Part shown: piece by piece, positions 1 through 7,353 of the stretch
Position numbering within the stretch: position 1 is the stretch's first letter
Layout of the letters: each line of letters starts with the position of its first letter
Source of the DNA: Syntrophaceae bacterium UBA6255
GTDB taxonomy: Bacteria; Desulfobacterota; Syntrophia; Syntrophales; Smithellaceae
Direction of reading: 5' to 3'
Assembly (NCBI GenBank): GCA_002441205.1
Contig: DJVN01000179.1
Coordinates: 1 to 13,134 of the forward strand
DNA length: 13,134 bases
Made by a program: the position numbers and the translations under genes
Notes under the pieces: generated by a model
Seen by the model: only the letters and a program-made list of their open reading frames with translations
Databases searched by the model: none
What the model was told of the DNA's origin: nothing

Positions 1-377
1 AAACGAGCCAGCCATTCCAGTTTGTAGGTAAATTGTTGACTCTCCATTTCCTGACCTTGTGGAACATAAGTATTGACGATGGTCAGATCATTATATTTCG
101 CGATGATCATGCGGTCCGGGTCGGCCGGTTCACCGTCGAAACCATAGATAACTTTTTGCGGTTTGAGTTTTGAGGCGATGGCAACACCTTTATACTGCTT
201 ATCGCCTTTAAAAACTATGTTGTAACCCAAGGCCTCAAATTCGGCTGCGGGAAAGGCAGCATCGGCAACTTTCGTTTCCTGCATGCACAGGTAGTCCGGA
301 TTGTTGGCCTTGAGCCACGGAACCACAATGTGCATTCGGGAACGGATGGAATTTACATTGTAAGTAGCAAGCTTCAC
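1..377 (-). CDS. xth: Exodeoxyribonuclease III (AP endonuclease), 5' part only
   Basis: This is the first 125 codons of a leftward gene whose 3' part lies outside the window. The translation begins MKLATYNVNSIRSR and carries ExoIII/APE1 family landmarks: Asn7, then CMQETK with Glu34 at the position of the metal-binding glutamate of E. coli ExoIII, then KGVAIAS and NTYVPQG. Known family role: Mg-dependent cleavage of DNA 5' to abasic sites and 3'-5' exonuclease or 3'-phosphatase activity in cytoplasmic base excision repair. The start is GTG at 377-375, chosen because the conserved N-terminus begins there and an AAAGGCGG ribosome site lies 8 bp upstream (386-393). The upstream region is shared back to back with the AGCS symporter gene. 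The family is clear. The catalytic Asp and His in the second half of the protein cannot be seen. Confidence 0.93.
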   Translation of the reverse strand, partial: MKLATYNVNSIRSRMHIVVPWLKANNPDYLCMQETKVADAAFPAAEFEALGYNIVFKGDKQYKGVAIASKLKPQKVIYGFDGEPADPDRMIIAKYNDLTIVNTYVPQGQEMESQQFTYKLEWLAR

Positions 378-406
378 GTTTATTGCCGCCTTTGATGATT
401 TTGCAG

Positions 407-435
407 TTAATACCACGACCGAAGACCGCACTCAA
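407..435 (-). promoter_or_regulatory. Candidate weak sigma-70 promoter for xth
   Basis: On the minus strand TTGAGT (435-430) and TATTAA (412-407) are separated by 17 bp, each matching four of six consensus bases. Initiation would fall near 400, giving a leader of about 23 nt that contains the AAAGGCGG ribosome site. Position and spacing fit; the hexamers are only moderate. Confidence 0.3.
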
Positions 436-517
436 GTATTTTTGAAGCAGGCCCATGACGATTTTTTGTGATTTTGTCGTAAAAAAAAAGATGCTCAGGG
501 CCGGATCAATCACGTCG

Positions 518-549
518 GGACAAAATGGCCGTGCATGACCGTTTTGTCC
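518..549. repeat. Inverted repeat GGACAAAA...TTTTGTCC
   Basis: The arms are 518-528 and 539-549. Eight terminal base pairs are perfect, then comes one G-T pair and two more pairs, around a 10-nt spacer. It lies between the divergent xth and symporter genes with no T-run beside it, so an operator or a dispersed palindromic element is more likely than a terminator. A related palindrome with the same outer half-sites lies at 12975-12999. Apart from this, the heptamer tract and the promoter candidates, nothing is recognised in 378-691. Confidence 0.55.
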
Positions 550-591
550 GCCATTGCTCGATACGTCTGAACAATGCTCTAAGGAATGATT

Positions 592-626
592 TTCACTATT
601 CACCATTCACTATTTACTATTGACAC
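592..626 (+). repeat. Tandem 7-bp repeat running into a -35 box
   Basis: Five consecutive 7-bp units follow one another without gaps. Units 1 and 3 are TTCACTA, unit 2 is TTCACCA, unit 4 is TTTACTA, and unit 5 (620-626) is TTGACAC, whose first six bases form the -35 hexamer of the symporter promoter. Copy-number change would leave the promoter core intact but move anything upstream in 7-bp steps. Confidence 0.7.
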
Positions 627-648
627 CTTACCCTCCTTCCCTTATAAA
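620..648 (+). promoter_or_regulatory. Sigma-70-type promoter of the AGCS symporter gene
   Basis: TTGACA at 620-625 and TATAAA at 643-648 are separated by exactly 17 bp: a perfect -35 and a five-of-six -10. Transcription should start near 655, giving a leader of roughly 37 nt with GGGGAG at 681-686 just before the ATG. The -35 is the last unit of the heptamer tract. Confidence 0.8.
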
Positions 649-691
649 AACCAAAAGGTGAAAATCGTAATAAAAATTTTGGGGAGACTTT

Positions 692-2032
692 ATGCAATCC
701 ATAGAATCTTTTCTTCAGCAAATAAGCGATGTGCTCTGGGGGTGGCCATTAATTGTTCTGCTGGTCGGGACGCATGTCTTTTTGACGTTCCGTCTCAAAT
801 TCATTCAACGGTATATGTTTAAAGCCATCAAAATTTCTTTTTCACGCAAGCGCGAAGGAGAGGGCGACATCAGCCAATTCGGCGCTCTGACCACGGCTCT
901 GGCCGCTACTATCGGTACCGGCAATATCGTCGGCGTGGCGACAGCAATCGCTGCCGGAGGTCCCGGCGCGGTACTTTGGATGTGGCTGACCGGTGTCTTC
1001 GGCATTGCGACAAAATACGGCGAGGCGGTTTTGTCGCTGAAATACCGCATCACCAACAAAGACGGCTTGATGGCCGGCGGCCCGATGTATGTTCTGGAGC
1101 GCGGGATGAATGCCCGATGGCTGGGATTGATTTTTGCCGCGCTGACCGCGGTGGCGGCATTCGGTATCGGTAACATGGTTCAGGCCAATTCGATTTCTTC
1201 ACTTGTGCAGGAAACTTTCAATATTTCACCCTGGGTGACCGGAGTGATCTTGACCGCGTTGACGGCGGTCGTCATTCTCGGCGGCATTAAATCCATCGCG
1301 AAGGTTTGCGAGAGACTGGTGCCTTTTATGGCTGTTTTTTATGTATTCGGATGTCTGCTTCTTCTGGGGATGCATTACGAAACCATTCCTGAAACTTTTC
1401 AACTTATTTTCAAAAGCGCATTTTCCGGGCACGCCATTATCGGCGGTTTTCTCGGCGCGGGAATGAAGGAGGCTATCCGCTACGGTATCGCGCGCGGATT
1501 GTTTTCCAACGAATCCGGAATGGGCAGCGCGCCGATTGTCGCGGCGGCGGCACAGACCAGAAACGCGGTTCGCCAGGCACTGGTTTCTTCAACAGCCACC
1601 TTCTGGGACACTGTGGTTGTGTGCGCGATCACGGGTCTGGTTCTGGTCAATTCCGGAGAATGGATTCACGGTTATAAGGGCGCCGCGCTTACCAAAGCGG
1701 CGTTTTCGGACTTGCCGGTTTTCGGACCCATATTGCTTTCGGTCGGTTTGATGACGTTTGTTTTTTCAACCATCCTCGGCTGGTCTTATTACGGCGAGAA
1801 AGCCGCGGAATATCTTCTGGGAACCAAAGCCATTCTGCCGTACCGGTATTTATGGGTGTGCGCCGTCATGCTCGGTTCCGTGCTGAGTCTTCCCATTGTC
1901 TGGACTTTCGCGGATATAGCTAACGGATTAATGGCTGTGCCGAATCTCATTTCACTGCTTGTTCTCAATAAAGTGATTATCAACGAAACGAAACATTTCC
2001 TCTGGGACGGCAAACTGGACGAATCCGCGTGA
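692..2032 (+). CDS. Sodium:alanine/glycine symporter (AGCS family)
   Basis: This 446-aa integral membrane protein fits the usual AGCS length. Residues 63-120 hold the family hallmark: FGALTTALAATIGTGN followed by GGPGAVLWMWLTGVFG, a close match to the sodium:alanine symporter signature, then KYGEAVLS. A second conserved block, RGLFSNESGMGSAP, lies near residue 270 and is followed by AAAAQT. Multiple hydrophobic segments span the chain. Known family role: uptake of alanine or glycine across the inner membrane, coupled to Na+ (or H+ in some members). The ATG at 692 has GGGGAG five bases upstream and a near-consensus promoter. The gene appears monocistronic: the next gene starts 109 bp later and no clear terminator was found between. 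Exact substrate and coupling ion cannot be read from the sequence. Confidence 0.95.
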   Translation: MQSIESFLQQISDVLWGWPLIVLLVGTHVFLTFRLKFIQRYMFKAIKISFSRKREGEGDISQFGALTTALAATIGTGNIVGVATAIAAGGPGAVLWMWLTGVFGIATKYGEAVLSLKYRITNKDGLMAGGPMYVLERGMNARWLGLIFAALTAVAAFGIGNMVQANSISSLVQETFNISPWVTGVILTALTAVVILGGIKSIAKVCERLVPFMAVFYVFGCLLLLGMHYETIPETFQLIFKSAFSGHAIIGGFLGAGMKEAIRYGIARGLFSNESGMGSAPIVAAAAQTRNAVRQALVSSTATFWDTVVVCAITGLVLVNSGEWIHGYKGAALTKAAFSDLPVFGPILLSVGLMTFVFSTILGWSYYGEKAAEYLLGTKAILPYRYLWVCAVMLGSVLSLPIVWTFADIANGLMAVPNLISLLVLNKVIINETKHFLWDGKLDESA

Positions 2033-2141
2033 TTTAAAATGAGCATGGGAATCCATTGTTTGAAATCAATCCGGATTCAAAAAGGGTCAATAATGTCCTA
2101 AGGAGATATTAGAGACGAAATATTTTGGGGCAGAGGAATTG

Positions 2142-2516
2142 ATGAAAGAAAGAAGAAGAGTAGCAAGGATAAAGGAAGAAAGCGATGTTACCATAACGGT
2201 CGTCTCCGAAGGGAAACATCAGAAGGTTATCTGTGACAGCAGCAAAGATATTTCTGTTTACGGAGCCAGAATCCACTCCCGCGATTTTTTCTCCGTTGAC
2301 ACCCTTCTCGATATCAATTTCGCAACCAAGACGGTTCACAAAAAGATAAAAGCCCTGGGAAAAGTAAAATGGATTAAGGTTATCGTTGAGGACGCCTCTT
2401 ATGAAGTGGGTGTGGAATTCGTAAAAAAACCAGACGATGCCATAAAAAAACTTGAAGATTATATATCGTGGAAACAGAAGCAAACACGTCTTAAGCCGTT
2501 TGATGCGTCGTTTTAG
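2142..2516 (+). CDS. PilZ-domain protein (c-di-GMP receptor-like)
   Basis: This is a 124-aa soluble single-domain protein. It has the two-part PilZ signature: an arginine-rich N-terminus (ERRRVAR) followed about 30 residues later by DISVYGARI, which matches D/N-x-S-x-x-G. These are the positions that contact cyclic di-GMP in characterised PilZ proteins, and both are intact, so binding is plausible. The remainder alternates beta strands and ends in a basic tail, typical for the family. The ATG at 2142 follows AGAGGA (2132-2137); a TTG three bases earlier would add one residue. The next gene, a sigma-54 activator, starts 35 bp after the stop in the same direction, so the two are probably co-transcribed. 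The output partner is unknown. Confidence 0.9.
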   Translation: MKERRRVARIKEESDVTITVVSEGKHQKVICDSSKDISVYGARIHSRDFFSVDTLLDINFATKTVHKKIKALGKVKWIKVIVEDASYEVGVEFVKKPDDAIKKLEDYISWKQKQTRLKPFDASF

Positions 2517-2551
2517 ATTTTTGCCAGGGATACGAACAAAAAGAATTAAAC

Positions 2552-5260
2552 ATGAAAAAGAAGACCGACAGAGCACAGAAAGATAAAACAAAATCCTCCC
2601 CTATTGCCAGTCGACCTAAGCCGACAAAAGTAAAATTTCCGGAACGTGAAGAGCAGTATCGGACTATTCTGGAAAGTATTGAAGATGGTTATTACGAGGT
2701 GGATCTTACCGGAAACTTTACAGTCTTTAATAACGCCCTCTGCAGACTCGCCGGGTACTCCAAAAAGGAATTACGGGGAATGAATAACCGGCAGTTTATT
2801 GATCAAAAGACGGCCAAAGAAGTTTATGCCGTGTTTAATAAAGTTTACAAGACAGGTGAACCTTCCAAAGGTTTCGACTGGCAGATGACGAGAAAAGACG
2901 GCACTAAAAGATTCGTTGAAGCGTCTGCGTCATTAATTAAAGATCCATCCGGCCGACCGGTGGGATTCAGGGGAATAATCCGGGATGTCACCGGACGCAA
3001 AAAAGTTGAAGAGCAATACCGCCTCCTCGCCGACAATATAACGGAGCATGTGTGGCTTCGGGATATAAGCTCTTTGAAAATAATTTATATCAGTCCGTCC
3101 GTGGAGAAAATGTATGGATATCCATTGGATGTCATTAAAAATCTTCCTTTGAATAAACTCCTCACGGAAGAATCTTTTCAAAAAATGGTGAATTCATTTA
3201 TAGCTGAATTGCCCAACGCCCTGAAAACGTTACCCCCTTCCGTTCATAAGTATTCCTTTGAAGCGCAAGCCCGTCATAAAGACGGTCATCTGTTGTGGAT
3301 GGACAGCACCATAAGTTTCCTGCGGGATAAAAACGGCAAACTTTCATTATTGCTGGGTGAAACCCGGGACATTACCGAACGAAAGCAGGCGCAAGAAGCG
3401 CGGAAGGAAAGCGAAACCAAATACCGTCTTTTGGCTGACCATGTAAAAGATCAGATCTGGCTGATGGGTTTTAATTTTAAAATATTCTATGTCACTCCGT
3501 CCGTAGAAAAATTGTGGGGATATACCTTGGAAGAATTAAATAATATTGCCTGGGATAAAATCCTTCTGCCGGAAACGCTGGAAAGAGTAACGGCTTTGGT
3601 TTCAGCGGTAACGCCTATCACGATGGATTCTCTGGACAATATTTTGGACCGCTCTGTTGAACTGGGCATGCGCTGTAAAGACGGCCGGATTATATGGGAG
3701 GAAGTCCGGTGCGGTTTCATCCGAGATGAAAACGGAAAAGCCGTGTCCATTGTAGGCGTCGGTAGGGATGTTACTGAACGTAAACAAATGGAAAATGCCC
3801 TGAAAAAAGGCGAGGAGCGTTACCGGAGCGTTTTTGAAAATGCCGGGCTTCCTCTGGTGATCATAGAAAATTCTTTGCTGATTTTCATGGTCAACGGCCG
3901 GTTTGTGGACATGTCCGGATATGAAAAAAATGAGATAGAAGGCAGGATGAAATTTACGGATTTTATCAACTTGGGAGATCGCGATGATATTATGAAATGC
4001 TTCTCCCGTCGCAAGGGAGACTTGCCCGTCGAATACGAATGCCGGATTACTCACCGTAACGGAGAAACATTCGATGTTTTGATCCGTATTGGCCGTATTC
4101 CAGACGTGGGTCAGTTTATCGCCTCGTTTACGGATATCACCGCACGGAAACAAGCCGAAGCAGCCCTCCTGGAGAACCAGGAAAATCTTCAAAAAGAAAA
4201 CATTCGTTTACGTTCTTCCATCAGGGAACGCTATCGCTTCTGTGACATCATCGGTAAGAGCCGGGGCATGCAGGAAATTTACGAATTTATTCTTCAGGCA
4301 GCGGCAACTTCAGCCAATGTTATTATTTATGGAGAATCAGGTACCGGAAAAGAGCTGGTAGCCAAAGCCATCCATGAAACGAGCGATAGAAGTAAAAAAG
4401 GTTTTGTGACGGTTCATTGCGGCGCAATTCCGGAAGCGCTGATGGAGAGCGAATTTTTCGGTTACAAAAAAGGAGCCTTCACCGGCGCCAGCATGGATAG
4501 GCACGGTTATCTGGATGAGGCCGACGGCGGAACATTGTTTTTGGACGAGATCGGTGAAATCGGTTTGAATATGCAGGTCAAACTTCTGCGGGCCATTTCC
4601 GGAGACGGATACACGCCCGTAGGTAGTAATGTAATCAGAAATGCTGATGTCAGAATTATTGCAGCCACAAACCGGAACCTCCGGGATCTGGTCAAGCGCG
4701 GTGCCATGCGGGAGGATTTTTTTTACCGAATTCACATCTTGCCTATTTATCTGCCGCCGCTCAGGGAGAGAAAAGAAGATCTGCCGCTGCTTGTCGATCA
4801 TTTCCTGCAACTCTATGACAGAAATCATCCACCGCTGCCCGGACACGTAGCGGAAGCCTTGCTGAATTATGACTGGCCGGGGAATGTCCGGGAGCTTCAA
4901 AATGTGTTGCACAGATATATGACTTTAAAAAGGCTTGATTTTGCAGGCATGCCAACGCCACGGCCATCTTCTTCGGAAACCATATCGGAGGGTGGTGATT
5001 CTACAAATGATTTCTTTGATGTTCATACCATACACGATAAGCAAATACATACGGCCCATAAAGAAAATAAAATAGACCGGGAAGAATCTTCTCTGGCTCT
5101 GAAAACCTTCGAACGGGATCATATCATAAAAGCACTTTCAGAAAATAACTGGCATCGCCTTCGCACTGCCGCAGCTTTAGGAATTGACCGTAAAACACTT
5201 TTCCGGAAAATGCAAAAATTAGGTATCACAAAAAAGAAGTCCCCAAACGCCACAGATTAA
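2552..5260 (+). CDS. Four-PAS sigma-54-dependent transcriptional activator
   Basis: This 902-aa cytoplasmic regulator has no receiver domain and no membrane segment. Four PAS/PAC modules lie at roughly 31-150, 152-278, 286-413 and 420-533, each ending in the usual DITERK-like PAC tail. A short coiled coil (535-560) leads to an AAA+ sigma-54 interaction domain (565-795) with Walker A GESGTGKE (594-601), GAFTGA (641-646), Walker B TLFLDEIGE (661-669), the REDFFYR arginine-finger region (720-726) and WPGNVREL. A low-complexity linker (800-845) precedes a Fis-type helix-turn-helix (852-893). GAFTGA is intact, so it should remodel sigma-54 RNA polymerase. The signal is sensed by the PAS array; ligand or cofactor is unknown. 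The ribosome site is weak (AAAGAA region), suggesting coupling to the upstream PilZ gene. A sigma-54 promoter lies in front of the next gene, a likely target. Confidence 0.95.
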   Translation: MKKKTDRAQKDKTKSSPIASRPKPTKVKFPEREEQYRTILESIEDGYYEVDLTGNFTVFNNALCRLAGYSKKELRGMNNRQFIDQKTAKEVYAVFNKVYKTGEPSKGFDWQMTRKDGTKRFVEASASLIKDPSGRPVGFRGIIRDVTGRKKVEEQYRLLADNITEHVWLRDISSLKIIYISPSVEKMYGYPLDVIKNLPLNKLLTEESFQKMVNSFIAELPNALKTLPPSVHKYSFEAQARHKDGHLLWMDSTISFLRDKNGKLSLLLGETRDITERKQAQEARKESETKYRLLADHVKDQIWLMGFNFKIFYVTPSVEKLWGYTLEELNNIAWDKILLPETLERVTALVSAVTPITMDSLDNILDRSVELGMRCKDGRIIWEEVRCGFIRDENGKAVSIVGVGRDVTERKQMENALKKGEERYRSVFENAGLPLVIIENSLLIFMVNGRFVDMSGYEKNEIEGRMKFTDFINLGDRDDIMKCFSRRKGDLPVEYECRITHRNGETFDVLIRIGRIPDVGQFIASFTDITARKQAEAALLENQENLQKENIRLRSSIRERYRFCDIIGKSRGMQEIYEFILQAAATSANVIIYGESGTGKELVAKAIHETSDRSKKGFVTVHCGAIPEALMESEFFGYKKGAFTGASMDRHGYLDEADGGTLFLDEIGEIGLNMQVKLLRAISGDGYTPVGSNVIRNADVRIIAATNRNLRDLVKRGAMREDFFYRIHILPIYLPPLRERKEDLPLLVDHFLQLYDRNHPPLPGHVAEALLNYDWPGNVRELQNVLHRYMTLKRLDFAGMPTPRPSSSETISEGGDSTNDFFDVHTIHDKQIHTAHKENKIDREESSLALKTFERDHIIKALSENNWHRLRTAAALGIDRKTLFRKMQKLGITKKKSPNATD

Positions 5261-5300
5261 GAGCCATTATGCCCCATATTTTAAATAAAATTATTAAAAA

Positions 5301-5317
5301 TGAGGCTTAATGCCTCA
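5301..5317. promoter_or_regulatory. Perfect 17-bp dyad, candidate activator site
   Basis: TGAGGC and GCCTCA flank a 5-bp TTAAT core. The centre is near 5309, about 120 bp before the predicted start of the sigma-54 transcript, the usual distance for an enhancer bound by a Fis-type activator. The same hairpin could act as a weak terminator for the regulator gene ending at 5260, but no T-run follows directly; the T-rich stretch begins about 16 bp later. Confidence 0.5.
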
Positions 5318-5390
5318 CGCGATCGTATATATTATTTTTTTTATATCATTATTCCTTTATATTTCAATCGCTTATGTTGATATTAAAGCA

Positions 5391-5401
5391 TTGCTAAGCA
5401 A
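5391..5401. promoter_or_regulatory. Palindrome TTGCTAAGCAA abutting the -24 box
   Basis: This is a perfect 5+1+5 bp dyad ending two bases before the TGGCAC -24 element. The position would suit a repressor or a second regulator competing with sigma-54 polymerase. It may also be chance in AT-rich sequence. Confidence 0.35.
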
Positions 5402-5402
5402 C

Positions 5403-5418
5403 TGGCACACTTGATGCT
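5403..5418 (+). promoter_or_regulatory. Sigma-54 (-24/-12) promoter of the secreted hydrolase gene
   Basis: TGGCAC (5403-5408), five bases, then ATGCT (5414-5418) matches TGGCAC-N5-TTGCW with one change, and the invariant GG and GC doublets have the correct spacing. Transcription would start near 5429, leaving a leader of about 57 nt with AAGGAGG at 5472-5478. The gene for a sigma-54 activator lies immediately upstream. Confidence 0.72.
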
Positions 5419-5485
5419 ATAAATTAAAAAAATCACCTAAAATTCAATAGCAAGAAAATTGATTAAAGTTTAAGGAGGAGTATGC

Positions 5486-7033
5486 ATGAGAAAAGCGGGT
5501 TGGTTTAAAAGCGCGCGTCTATGGAGTAAATCATCGTTTTACAAAAACCTTTTAATCGTGATGATCATTACTGCTATGGGAGTTGTTATGGCGGCGGGAG
5601 CGAGCCATGCGTCAGGTGTGCCACTGAACTCCAGTGGTATTTACAGCACGACAGCCGATGATGGCAGCGAGATCTTTTTATATCGCTACGCGCCATACAC
5701 AACAGGAATTCCGGCATTTCGCACCAGCGGTACGCCGGTGGTGGTTTTCACGGGCATTTGCATGAACATGAACCAATACCTTTCCGTCACTCCCTCCGAA
5801 ATGAAGGATGCGTATAGCGGTGTTTACGTTCCTGATGTCTCCGGCGCTCCGGATTGGGCATTAAACGCAGACGGGACAGATTTCGAAGCATACATCAAGG
5901 CCGACAAGATGCGTTATTACAGCTTGGCTCATTATCTCTGGCTTCAGGGGTTTGATCCATGGTTCGTCAATTACCGCGATACAGGCCGTGGTGAGGTCAA
6001 AAGCACGGGAACCAACCCCAGCAGCATGAATACACTGGATACCTGGGCGACACTTGATGCTCCGGCGGCGATTGCCAAAATAAAATCGGTTACGGGAAAA
6101 AGAATGTTCATCGGCGGTCACAGCACAGGAGGGCTGGTTGCCTATAACTACCTGCAGGGCGCCTATATGGAATATGGACTTTTAAACGCTTCCTGGGCGA
6201 AAAAAGCCTACTACCAGTTATGTTATAAACTGGGATACCAGCCACATGTCAAAGCCAGCGCTGCGCTTGCCCAGGCAAGAAATGCCGATGTCAAGGGCTT
6301 TATCGGCCTTGACCCTGCCGGAGTGCCGGCACTGCCGAATCTTCTGGATACACCTCTCTTTTGGACACTTGTCGGCTCCAAGTTGTTTCTGCCGCTGGAT
6401 TACATTTCAGATAATTTAATCTCGTTGTTTCCGCAGAAACCATTAGTCGGCATGCTGGAAGGCGTGTTTGGACTGCTGAACAAGGCGGCCGCGGGAGATT
6501 CCGCGCTGAGCGACTTTTTCGACTATTTGAACTTCTGGGTGGTGGAGGATATGGACCCCTGCCTGGAGGACTGGACGGTGCGCTACAGTATCGGCGGCGC
6601 TGCAATTCGCGGCTTCGGCCATTATATGGATATGGGTTTACACAACACCCTTCGTGAACACTATACAAACGGAAAAGAAAACTATTTGAAGTATTTGATC
6701 AAGGGAGCTCCGACACCCAATCCCGGCAACGACGGGTACTACTATTTCAGTGAGAATATGTCGCGCATGACTGTTCCGCTGATTGTTTTCTCATCAAGCA
6801 CGGGATCCCTCGTAAGTCCGGAGGCGACTGAAGACTTCATCATAACGAAAAAATCACCCACGGCTTACGACGAATGGTATGTTCTCAGCGGCACCGGTCA
6901 TTTCGATCTGGCGATGGGCAAGAGAATGCCGACTACGATTTTTCCGCAGTTAGGTGATTGGATGAAGACGGTTGACGCATTACCGGGCAATCCGCCGAAC
7001 ACTGCTGCGCCGGCAACGCGAATTGATCTATAA
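5486..7033 (+). CDS. Secreted alpha/beta-hydrolase, lipase/esterase-like
   Basis: The 515-aa product begins with a signal peptide: basic n-region, hydrophobic LLIVMIITAMGVVMAAGA at about 22-39, and probable cleavage near residue 42 (ASHA). The body is an alpha/beta-hydrolase. The nucleophile elbow is GHSTG (211-215, Ser213), preceded by a SLAHYLWLQGFDPWFVNYRD segment resembling the gastric/lysosomal acid lipase group, and the candidate catalytic histidine is His472 in GTGHFDL. A large insertion of about 150 residues (225-425) between strands probably forms a lid or cap. The usual acid position before the histidine reads STGSLV, with no Asp, so the acid must be elsewhere (E446, E449, D450 or D276). 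The AAGGAGG site is 7 bp from the ATG. A sigma-54 promoter lies upstream and a strong terminator downstream, so it is monocistronic. The substrate (lipid, ester or polyester) is not determinable. Confidence 0.85.
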   Translation: MRKAGWFKSARLWSKSSFYKNLLIVMIITAMGVVMAAGASHASGVPLNSSGIYSTTADDGSEIFLYRYAPYTTGIPAFRTSGTPVVVFTGICMNMNQYLSVTPSEMKDAYSGVYVPDVSGAPDWALNADGTDFEAYIKADKMRYYSLAHYLWLQGFDPWFVNYRDTGRGEVKSTGTNPSSMNTLDTWATLDAPAAIAKIKSVTGKRMFIGGHSTGGLVAYNYLQGAYMEYGLLNASWAKKAYYQLCYKLGYQPHVKASAALAQARNADVKGFIGLDPAGVPALPNLLDTPLFWTLVGSKLFLPLDYISDNLISLFPQKPLVGMLEGVFGLLNKAAAGDSALSDFFDYLNFWVVEDMDPCLEDWTVRYSIGGAAIRGFGHYMDMGLHNTLREHYTNGKENYLKYLIKGAPTPNPGNDGYYYFSENMSRMTVPLIVFSSSTGSLVSPEATEDFIITKKSPTAYDEWYVLSGTGHFDLAMGKRMPTTIFPQLGDWMKTVDALPGNPPNTAAPATRIDL

Positions 7034-7059
7034 CGTCAGAAAATAAAAAAAAGTTGGAA

Positions 7060-7099
7060 GGGGCGGTTCTAAATAGTCATTAGAATCGTCCCTTTTTTT
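7060..7099 (+). terminator. Intrinsic terminator of the hydrolase gene
   Basis: A 13-bp stem (7060-7072 with 7080-7092, including two G-T pairs) closes a 7-nt loop and is followed by seven Ts (7093-7099). It starts 26 bp after the hydrolase stop codon. Confidence 0.9.
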
Positions 7100-7249
7100 G
7101 TCTCTTTATTTGTGCCGCGTTTACACTGTCGTAACCGTTTCACTGTCGCAATGCTCCAACAATGATGTGACGCCTTCTGTTATGATTGTATTCCAACCGG
7201 TATCGAAGAATACGTATCCGGAAAAAATCGAATGGGGACAAGTATTTTC
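7100..7249. other. Intergenic stretch without recognised gene
   Basis: No convincing coding frame was found. The only pattern is CACTGTCG present twice, at 7124-7131 and 7141-7148, 17 bp apart. GGGGACAAGTATTTTC just before the next promoter vaguely recalls REP-like sequences, but no inverted partner was found. Confidence 0.4.
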
Positions 7250-7278
7250 TTGACATAAATAAGGCAGCGTCTTATAAA
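7250..7278 (+). promoter_or_regulatory. Sigma-70-type promoter of the lipoprotein gene
   Basis: TTGACA (7250-7255) and TATAAA (7273-7278) are separated by 17 bp, the same core as the symporter promoter, and both -10 boxes sit in the same CTTATAAAAA context. The start would be near 7285, about 69 nt before the ATG. Confidence 0.78.
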
Positions 7279-7353
7279 AAAACATCAATAAAAGTTCCTT
7301 AATAAATATTGACTATAGCAATTATTTTTCTTTTATTTATAAAAGGAGGATTC

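Noticed and set aside
378..606. Leftward open frame upstream of xth continuing into an out-of-frame overlap with it
   Set aside because: The overlapping part is an alternate-frame reading of the conserved ExoIII codons; the rest is biased by the palindrome and T-run and has no domain or ribosome site.
2049..2081. Two alternative short hairpins after the symporter gene (GAATCC...GGATTC and TTTGAA...TTCAAA)
   Set aside because: Stems are short or bulged, they share an arm, and no T-run follows, so a terminator call is not supported.
4337..4912. Long reverse-strand open frame inside the sigma-54 activator
   Set aside because: It is antisense to the highly conserved AAA+ motifs, with no ribosome site or recognisable protein.
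7234..7249. GGGGACAAGTATTTTC as a remnant of a REP/RAYT-type element
   Set aside because: It occurs only once, with no inverted partner and no transposase nearby; the resemblance is from memory only.
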